64,000 nt of DNA from contig JBKCGB010000113.1 in assembly GCA_046303375.1 (NCBI GenBank), forward strand, positions 1-64,000, read 5' to 3'. Below are positions 58,180 through 64,000 of this stretch, piece by piece. This DNA is from UBA965 sp046303375 (GTDB lineage: Bacteria > Chloroflexota > Chloroflexia > Chloroflexales > Roseiflexaceae). The translations under genes and the position numbers were made by a program. The notes under the pieces are model-generated. The model was not told where the DNA came from. It saw nothing but the letters and a program-made list of their open reading frames with translations, and searched no databases. How positions within the stretch are numbered: the first letter of the stretch is position 1; each line of letters begins with the position of its first letter.

Positions 58180-60018
58180 ATGAATCGAACTGATTTGCGC
58201 AATATTGCAATTATTGCGCACGTTGACCACGGCAAAACCACGCTGGTTGACGGCTTGTTACGTCAGTCACGGACTTTTCGTGAAAATCAGCAGGTAAACG
58301 AACGTGTCATGGACTCGAACGATCTCGAGCGTGAGCGTGGGATTACGATTATGGCCAAAAACACGGCTGTCGTATACAAGGGAACCAAGATTAACATTGT
58401 GGATACTCCAGGACATGCTGACTTTGGTGGCGAAGTAGAGCGTGTCATGAATATGGTGGATGGCGTGTTGTTGCTGGTCGATGCAGTGGATGGGCCGATG
58501 CCACAAACACGCTTCGTGCTCCGCAAGGCGCTACAAGCTGGTCACAAAGCGATTGTGGTCGTCAACAAGATTGACCGCCCTAATGCACGTCCCAACTGGG
58601 TTGTCAATGAAACATTTGACTTGTTTGTAGAGTTGGGTGCAAGTGATGAACAAGCCGACTTCCCGGTAATTTTTGCCAGTGCCATCAATGGTATCTCAGG
58701 CACCAATCACGAGGATCTCAAAGAAACACTTGAGCCATTGTTTGATGCAATTATCACGACCATTCCATGCCCAGATGTCGACACAGAGGCCTCAGCACAA
58801 TTGCTGGTCACCAACACCTTTTACGACGACTATCGCGGCAAAATTATGATGGGTCGCTTGCGCCGTGGTACACTCCGCAAGGGCCAGGCAGTGGTCCGTA
58901 TTGCCCATGATGGTACACAATCACCAGCCAAAATCGTGCAACTCTTTGCGTATAACGGGCTTGATCGGCGCGAAGTTGAGCAGGCGCAAGCAGGTGAAAT
59001 CATTGCTGTGGCTGGTATTACTGAAGGGATGATTGGTGAAACTGTGGCTGATGTGGTCGGCGCCGAACAATTGCCGATTATCGCTGTAGAAGAGCCGACG
59101 GTGCGTATGACCTTTGGGGTGAATACGAGCCCGTTTTCTGGGCGCGAAGGCACACACGTGACGTCACGCAAACTGCGCGATCGCCTCTACTTCGAGCGCG
59201 AACGCGACGTAGCGCTGCGGGTCGAAGACACCGATGTGCCTGATGCGTTTGTGGTAAGTGGACGTGGTGAGCTCCATCTCACGATTTTGATTGAAAACAT
59301 GCGCCGTGAAGGCTTTGAGTTCCAGGTGTCACGCCCCGAAGTCATCTTCCGTATGGTAGATGGGCAACGCATGGAGCCGGTAGAGCAGGTCGAAATCGAA
59401 GTATCAGAGCAGTACCAAGGTACGGTCATCGAACTCTTGGGGCAACGCCGTGGTTTGATGCGCGACATGAACTACCGTGATGACGGCACCATTAACATGA
59501 CATTCCATGTGCCCACCCGCGGTTTGCTCGGGTTTCGTCAGCAATTCATGACAGCATCACGGGGTGAGGGGCAGCTAAATTCTCTCTTCCTCGAGTACCA
59601 GCCGCTCGCCGGCGAGATAAGCACACGCGCACTTGGTTCACTGATTGCATCCGAAGCAGGTCAAACGACCACATTCGGTCTGCATGGCGCCCAAGAACGT
59701 GGCCAACTCTTTATTGGTGCTGGTATCGATGTCTACGAGGGGATGATTATCGGCCAACACATCCGTGAACGAGACCTCGAAGTAAACTGCTGCAAAAAGA
59801 AGCATCTCACCAACATGCGCTCATCGGGTGCCGATGATGCACTGCGCCTCGAAACACCGCGTGTGCTTAGTCTCGATGATGCTGTCGAATATTTGGGTGA
59901 TGATGAACTGCTCGAAGTCACGCCGAAAGCGTACCGGTTGCGCAAACGCCTGCTCACACTTGATGAGCGTAAACGTGACCAGAAACGCCGTGAAATGGCA
60001 TTGGCAGGCGACGAATAA
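58180..60018 (+). CDS. typA: TypA/BipA translational GTPase
   Basis: A 612 aa ribosome-binding GTPase used in 50S assembly and in stress and cold. G1 AHVDHGKTT (13-21), switch I RERGITI, G3 DTPGHADFGGE, G4 NKIDRPNARP and G5 SAING. C-terminal GQERGQ-like (GAQERGQLFIGAGIDVYEGMIIGQH) and NCCKKKHLTNMRSSGADDA (the BipA C-terminal loop, split NCCKKKHLTNMR). The start ATG 58180 has GGAG six bases before; TTG 58156 and the track's longer frame are less likely. TATAAT at 58103-58108 is probably its -10, downstream of the DnaA-box cluster. A GC-rich leader (58132-58152) could fold. Confidence 0.95.
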   Translation: MNRTDLRNIAIIAHVDHGKTTLVDGLLRQSRTFRENQQVNERVMDSNDLERERGITIMAKNTAVVYKGTKINIVDTPGHADFGGEVERVMNMVDGVLLLVDAVDGPMPQTRFVLRKALQAGHKAIVVVNKIDRPNARPNWVVNETFDLFVELGASDEQADFPVIFASAINGISGTNHEDLKETLEPLFDAIITTIPCPDVDTEASAQLLVTNTFYDDYRGKIMMGRLRRGTLRKGQAVVRIAHDGTQSPAKIVQLFAYNGLDRREVEQAQAGEIIAVAGITEGMIGETVADVVGAEQLPIIAVEEPTVRMTFGVNTSPFSGREGTHVTSRKLRDRLYFERERDVALRVEDTDVPDAFVVSGRGELHLTILIENMRREGFEFQVSRPEVIFRMVDGQRMEPVEQVEIEVSEQYQGTVIELLGQRRGLMRDMNYRDDGTINMTFHVPTRGLLGFRQQFMTASRGEGQLNSLFLEYQPLAGEISTRALGSLIASEAGQTTTFGLHGAQERGQLFIGAGIDVYEGMIIGQHIRERDLEVNCCKKKHLTNMRSSGADDALRLETPRVLSLDDAVEYLGDDELLEVTPKAYRLRKRLLTLDERKRDQKRREMALAGDE

Positions 60019-60056
60019 CAGATAGTTGTCGCATCCGTGGAATCGTATAGCGCCAT

Positions 60057-60092
60057 GCACCGTCTGCAGTCCAGCAGACGGTGCTCGCTTTT
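60057..60092 (+). terminator. Terminator after typA
   Basis: GCACCGTCTGC (60057-60067) pairs with GCAGACGGTGC (60074-60084) around AGTCCA, followed by TCGCTTTT. Confidence 0.8.
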
Positions 60093-60149
60093 GAGTGGTA
60101 TACTAGCCGTCAGACAGGTATGATTTCATCATATGCACAAAGGGTTCTC

Positions 60150-61901
60150 ATGAATCAGCTACAGGCACTGTGGCCGTATGTGTACAAGTATCGCTGGCTC
60201 TATCTGCTCGGATTACTCTGCAATACGGTGCAAATCGTGTTTACTGTGTTGGTACCACAGGTGATACGCGATATCGTTAATGAGATTAATGAACGCGGTA
60301 TTATCTGGGATGATTTAATCGCTGCAGCACTCACAATGTTGGCGATTGCTGCAGTGGTGTTTGTCTTGAGTTTTGTGACGCGCGTCCTCATTTTGGGGAC
60401 AGCACATCAAGTCGAAGGTGATGTGCGCGAGGCGATGTTTCATAAACTATTGAGTCTTGATCAACGATTCTTTGGAGAACATCACACAGGCGACTTGATG
60501 ACACGTGTGACCAATGATTTGTCAGCTATTCGGCAATTTTTTGGGCCTGGTGTACAGCAATTTGGTGCCGTGCTGATGATTGTTTTCTCATCGGCGCTGA
60601 TGATTTCAACCGATGTTACGTTATCATTGATTGTGCTCGGTCTCCTGCCCGTTGTAACGGTGCTCTTTATCATTGTGGGCGCACGCATGCGCGATATCTT
60701 TCGCAAAGTGCAAGATTTGTTTGGTGAAGTCTCAACACGTGCCCAAGAAAATTTTTCAGGAATCCGCACAATCAAGGCATATACCCAAGAAGAACCTGAA
60801 ACAGTTGAATTTTTGCGGGTCAACGAGCGATACCGTACGCAAAACGTGCGCTACGTACTGTTGAGTGGGTTGCTCTGGCCCGTGATTAGCCTCGTGTTGG
60901 GTATCATTGGTTCATTGGTGTTGTTGATTGGTGGTCAAAAAGTCGCTGACGGACAGCTTACTATTGGTGACTTGGTATTGTTCAATAGCTATTTGGCTGC
61001 ACTGGGTTGGCCGGTTGTGGCACTGGGTTGGACGGTGGATCTGTATCAGCAAGCAGTATCTGCTGCGGGACGCATCGGCGAAGTGTTGCAACGCAAGCCA
61101 CACATTCGTGATGATGATGTGCATGGTGGCATCACCCACACGATTGCGGGTGCGATTACTTTTGACAATGTTGGAGTGGCTGTAGGATCTGGGCACGATC
61201 AGCGCTGGATCCTACGCAATATTTCGTTTCGTGTGACCGAGGGGCAGACCGTTGCAATTGTTGGTGCGACGGGTGGTGGCAAAACAACGTTGGTCAATTT
61301 GCTTGCCCGAGTCCAAGACCCCACAGAGGGTAGCGTATCAGTGGATGACATTGATATTCGCACGATTGCGTTAGCATCACTCCGCCAGGGTATCGGCTAT
61401 GTGCCGCAAGATACCTTTTTGTTTAGTGTGCCTGTTCGTGAAAACGTGACATTTGGTCGTCCTGATGCTACTGATACCGAAGTCGAACAAGCCCTGCTTA
61501 TTTCTCGGTTAAGTAATGATATCGTACAACTGCCTGCGGGCATCGACACGCTGGTTGGTGAACGTGGTGTGACGTTGTCCGGTGGTCAAAAGCAACGTAC
61601 CGCCATTGCACGCGCCGTGTTACGCAACCCAGCGATTTTGGTGCTCGATGATGCACTGTCGAGTGTGGATACCCACACAGCAGCCCAAATCCTCGAAGGG
61701 TTACGCAACTTCCGCAAGGGGCGTACGGCGATTATCATTGCGCAGCGAATTGCAACGGTACGTGATGCTGACCTCATCATTTTGCTTCGTGATGGACGAA
61801 TTGCAGAGCAAGGGTCTCACGAGACGTTGCTTAGACAGGGTGGGCTGTATACCGCCATGTATCAACGTGAAATGCTAGCAGATGAAGTCGACAATGCGTA
61901 A
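60150..61901 (+). CDS. ABC exporter half-transporter with a non-catalytic Walker B
   Basis: A 583 aa type IV (exporter) ABC subunit: six membrane helices (about 18-280) then a nucleotide-binding domain: Walker A GATGGGKTT (372-380), signature LSGGQ (476-480), Walker B AILVLDDALSSVD with Asp501 where a catalytic Glu is normal. That change is a hallmark of one half of heterodimeric multidrug or lipid exporters (such as TM287/288). The start ATG 60150 has AAAGGG; the TGGTATACT at 60096-60104 is an extended -10. The next gene encodes the canonical partner, 15 bp after. Confidence 0.9.
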   Translation: MNQLQALWPYVYKYRWLYLLGLLCNTVQIVFTVLVPQVIRDIVNEINERGIIWDDLIAAALTMLAIAAVVFVLSFVTRVLILGTAHQVEGDVREAMFHKLLSLDQRFFGEHHTGDLMTRVTNDLSAIRQFFGPGVQQFGAVLMIVFSSALMISTDVTLSLIVLGLLPVVTVLFIIVGARMRDIFRKVQDLFGEVSTRAQENFSGIRTIKAYTQEEPETVEFLRVNERYRTQNVRYVLLSGLLWPVISLVLGIIGSLVLLIGGQKVADGQLTIGDLVLFNSYLAALGWPVVALGWTVDLYQQAVSAAGRIGEVLQRKPHIRDDDVHGGITHTIAGAITFDNVGVAVGSGHDQRWILRNISFRVTEGQTVAIVGATGGGKTTLVNLLARVQDPTEGSVSVDDIDIRTIALASLRQGIGYVPQDTFLFSVPVRENVTFGRPDATDTEVEQALLISRLSNDIVQLPAGIDTLVGERGVTLSGGQKQRTAIARAVLRNPAILVLDDALSSVDTHTAAQILEGLRNFRKGRTAIIIAQRIATVRDADLIILLRDGRIAEQGSHETLLRQGGLYTAMYQREMLADEVDNA

Positions 61902-61916
61902 CACACGGGGGAAAGA

Positions 61917-63710
61917 ATGACGGTTTACGACGACGAAATACTTGGTAAAGCGTATGATGGGCGCCTCGTGCGCCGCTTGTTGGGTTTTGTATGGCCGTAT
62001 AAATGGGAACTGACCATTTCTATCATGCTAATGGTCGGGAGTGCGCTTGTAGAGTTGATACCGCCGTTTTTGATTCGGACTGCGATTGATGGTCCGATTG
62101 CCCAAGGCAACGTTGCAGGTGTATGGCCGATTTTCTATGTGTATGTCGCTACATTGGTGCTTTCGTTTGTGTTTCGGTATGTACAAACATACATGATGCA
62201 GTCAATGAGTCAACGAGTCATTATTGATATTCGTATGGCAATTTTTCGGCACATCCAACGCATGAGTCTTGGTTTTTTTGACCGTAATCCGGTGGGGCGT
62301 TTATTGACCCGAATTACGAATGATGTGGATGCCTTAAACGACTTTATCACACAGGGGACGGTGGCGTTGCTCGGTGATTTGGTACGGCTACTGTTTATTG
62401 TGGTTACCATGTTGGTATTGAGTTGGCGTTTGGCACTTGTTGCATTTCTGATGTTTCCGGTTGTAATCATCTCGACAATAATCTTCCAGCGTATTATGCG
62501 TACCACGTATCGAGTGATGCGGCAACGCTTGGCCCGCATCAATGCCTATCTGAATGAACAAATTACCGGTGTGTTGGTCACGCAGTTGTTTCGACGTGAG
62601 GAGCAAAGTCGTAATTACTTTGCGGAGATTAGCCGTGAATACCTGCAGTCTCAGTTTCGCTCAAATAACACGTTCGCGGTATTTTTCCCAACAATTTATA
62701 TCACGTCGGTAACAGCCACAGCGGTCTTGTTGACACTCGGTGGCCAGCTCGTCCTCAATGATTATGTGACGATTGGCTTGTTGGTGGCATTTATCCAATA
62801 TACGGATCAGGCCTTTCAGCCAATACGACAACTCGCTGATCGCTACAACACGCTCCAGAGTGCAATGGCATCATCTGAACGCGTCTTTCGTGTGTTGGAT
62901 ACACCAGAAGACATCAAGGATCCAGCCCAGCCGTTGCAACTTCAGACACCGGTACGTGGTGCGATCGCCTTTGAGAATGTGGTGTTTGGCTATAATCCCG
63001 ATGAGCCAGTGCTCAAGGGGGTGTCGTTTACGATACCAGCAGGGCAGGCGGTGGCTGTGGTTGGCGCCACAGGTGCCGGTAAAACATCGCTCGTAAGCCT
63101 GATGGCACGATTCTATGACATCCAGCAGGGGAAGATTACGCTTGATGGTGTCGATATTCGGGCGATTACACAGCAGGAATTGCGCCGACATGTGGGAGCT
63201 GTCCCGCAAGACCCGACATGTTTTAGTGGCACAATTCGCGATAATATCCGGTTACATGATCATACAATAGACGATGCACGGGTAGCCTGGGCTGCTGACA
63301 TTTCGGGTGCAGCCACCTTTATTCAAAAGTTGCCAGGGACATTTGAGTACGAAGTCCGTGAACGAGGGTCGAACCTGTCAGTAGGACAACGCCAACTGCT
63401 TGCGTTTGCTCGGGCTATGGCATTTAACCCGGAAGTCTTGTTGATTCTTGATGAAGCGACAAGTAGTGTAGATACTGAGACAGAGCAGGTCATGCAAGTG
63501 GCGGTACAACGATTACTCAAGAATCGCACATCATTGGTGATTGCACACCGACTTTCAACGATTCGCTACGTGGATCGTATATTGGTGCTGCATCGTGGTA
63601 AACTCGTAGAGGATGGTTCACACGAAGAATTGCTGGCATTGAATGGATATTATGCGCGGCTCTATCGGTTACAATACGCAGAGCAGCTAGGTGGTCAATC
63701 AAGCGAATAA
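61917..63710 (+). CDS. ABC exporter half-transporter, canonical partner
   Basis: A 597 aa half-transporter. Six membrane helices (about 28-310), Walker A GATGAGKTSL (about 382-391), signature LSVGQRQ (LSVGQ rather than LSGGQ), Walker B VLLILDEATSSVD with the catalytic Glu intact, H-loop VIAHRLSTI. Together with the upstream gene it should form a heterodimer with one working and one degenerate ATP site. Substrate: drug, lipid or peptide; unknown. GGGGGAAAG precedes ATG 61917. It is 25 bp before the aminotransferase gene. Confidence 0.9.
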   Translation: MTVYDDEILGKAYDGRLVRRLLGFVWPYKWELTISIMLMVGSALVELIPPFLIRTAIDGPIAQGNVAGVWPIFYVYVATLVLSFVFRYVQTYMMQSMSQRVIIDIRMAIFRHIQRMSLGFFDRNPVGRLLTRITNDVDALNDFITQGTVALLGDLVRLLFIVVTMLVLSWRLALVAFLMFPVVIISTIIFQRIMRTTYRVMRQRLARINAYLNEQITGVLVTQLFRREEQSRNYFAEISREYLQSQFRSNNTFAVFFPTIYITSVTATAVLLTLGGQLVLNDYVTIGLLVAFIQYTDQAFQPIRQLADRYNTLQSAMASSERVFRVLDTPEDIKDPAQPLQLQTPVRGAIAFENVVFGYNPDEPVLKGVSFTIPAGQAVAVVGATGAGKTSLVSLMARFYDIQQGKITLDGVDIRAITQQELRRHVGAVPQDPTCFSGTIRDNIRLHDHTIDDARVAWAADISGAATFIQKLPGTFEYEVRERGSNLSVGQRQLLAFARAMAFNPEVLLILDEATSSVDTETEQVMQVAVQRLLKNRTSLVIAHRLSTIRYVDRILVLHRGKLVEDGSHEELLALNGYYARLYRLQYAEQLGGQSSE

Positions 63711-63735
63711 CTGAGAATACAGAGAGAGGCTCACA

Positions 63736-64000
63736 ATGGCGAAGAGCATTCAAATCAAGACGGCAATTCCCGGTCCGCTTTCGCAGCAGCTCGTTGCACG
63801 GCGCGAAGCGGCTGTGCCCAGTGGGTTGTACAAAGCGCACCCAATTGCGGTTGCACAGGCACACGGCGCAACAGTGACTGATGTTGATGGCAATACGTAC
63901 ATCGACTTTGTGGGTGGTATCGGTGTATTAAATGCGGGGCATACCATGCCTGCAATTGTGGATGCAATTACCGAACAATCCAAGAAACTCATTCACTTTT
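63736..64000 (+). CDS. Class III aminotransferase, partial (4-aminobutyrate aminotransferase-like)
   Basis: Only the first 88 residues are in the window; the gene runs off the right edge. It reads KTAIPGPLSQQLVARREAAVPSG, then AQAHGATVTDVDGNTYIDFVGGIGVLNAGHT, the N-terminal pattern of GabT-type class III (fold type I) PLP transaminases; the PLP lysine lies beyond the window. Start ATG 63736 with GAGAGG. Upstream: 25 bp after the ABC exporter gene. Whether it is 4-aminobutyrate or another omega-amino acid enzyme needs the remaining sequence. Confidence 0.85.
   Translation, partial: MAKSIQIKTAIPGPLSQQLVARREAAVPSGLYKAHPIAVAQAHGATVTDVDGNTYIDFVGGIGVLNAGHTMPAIVDAITEQSKKLIHF

Overview
The window reads as a contiguous, gene-dense stretch of bacterial chromosome with G+C near one half by eye, about 64 genes on both strands, and no insertion sequences, prophage blocks or CRISPR arrays that I can see. 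The gene set (LCP protein, MurJ, GatD, RodZ-like protein, MltG, two M23 peptidases, a Rex repressor, a mannose-1-phosphate guanylyltransferase fused to a mutase-like domain, a polyprenyl synthetase, HEAT and SH3 surface proteins, no LPS genes) fits a member of the phylum Chloroflexota, perhaps class Chloroflexia. This is an inference from gene content, not from a marker tree, and I cannot name a genus.

Layout. 0-7.7 kb: cell-surface polysaccharide region (GT2, an LCP ligase with an anti-sigma-like N-terminus, a clan A glycosidase-like protein, iron alcohol dehydrogenase, O-antigen ligase/polymerase), with tRNA-Cys. 7.7-13.4 kb: SRP RNA with a consensus promoter, NUDIX, an ECF sigma/anti-sigma pair, tRNA-Gln, a short GlmU, prs, a CNNM/CorC protein and cytidine deaminase. 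13.4-18 kb: M23 lipoprotein, ManC-mutase fusion and SbcD. 17.9-18.2 kb: a dense array of DnaA boxes and a related repeated motif. 18.3-25.4 kb: GatD, FabF-FabD, LarC, a phage-antirepressor-like protein, a LOG-family protein and an aminotransferase. 25.8-32.4 kb: HEAT/SH3 protein-mltG-aroE, ugd-hisC and rex with its operator. 32.4-43.4 kb: MscS, flavin reductase-Sua5, pgi, an amidohydrolase-CYTH fusion with coaE and a methyltransferase, GT4-polyprenyl synthetase, and a BlaI-type regulator. 43.4-57.6 kb: rodZ-yajQ-rimO, dcd, P1B-4 ATPase, oppDF, FAD oxidoreductase-CcdA-NUDIX, MurJ, LysM/M23 peptidase and bifunctional nuclease. 57.66-58.07 kb: an oriC-like DnaA-box cluster. 58.2-64 kb: typA, a heterodimeric ABC exporter and the start of a class III aminotransferase.

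How the genes work together. Much of the window serves the cell envelope: precursor supply (GlmU, ManC, UDP-glucose dehydrogenase, Pgi), chain building and anchoring (GT2, GT4, O-antigen ligase, LCP), peptidoglycan synthesis and remodelling (MurJ, GatD, MltG, M23 peptidases, RodZ). A second theme is nucleotide and cofactor metabolism (Prs, Cdd, Dcd, CoaE, the deaminase fusion). The most unusual items are the three sites rich in DnaA boxes (1.05, 17.9-18.2 and 57.7-58.1 kb), the amidohydrolase-CYTH fusion, and the domesticated antirepressor-like protein. All starts were re-evaluated from ribosome binding sites; several differ from the longest possible ORF.
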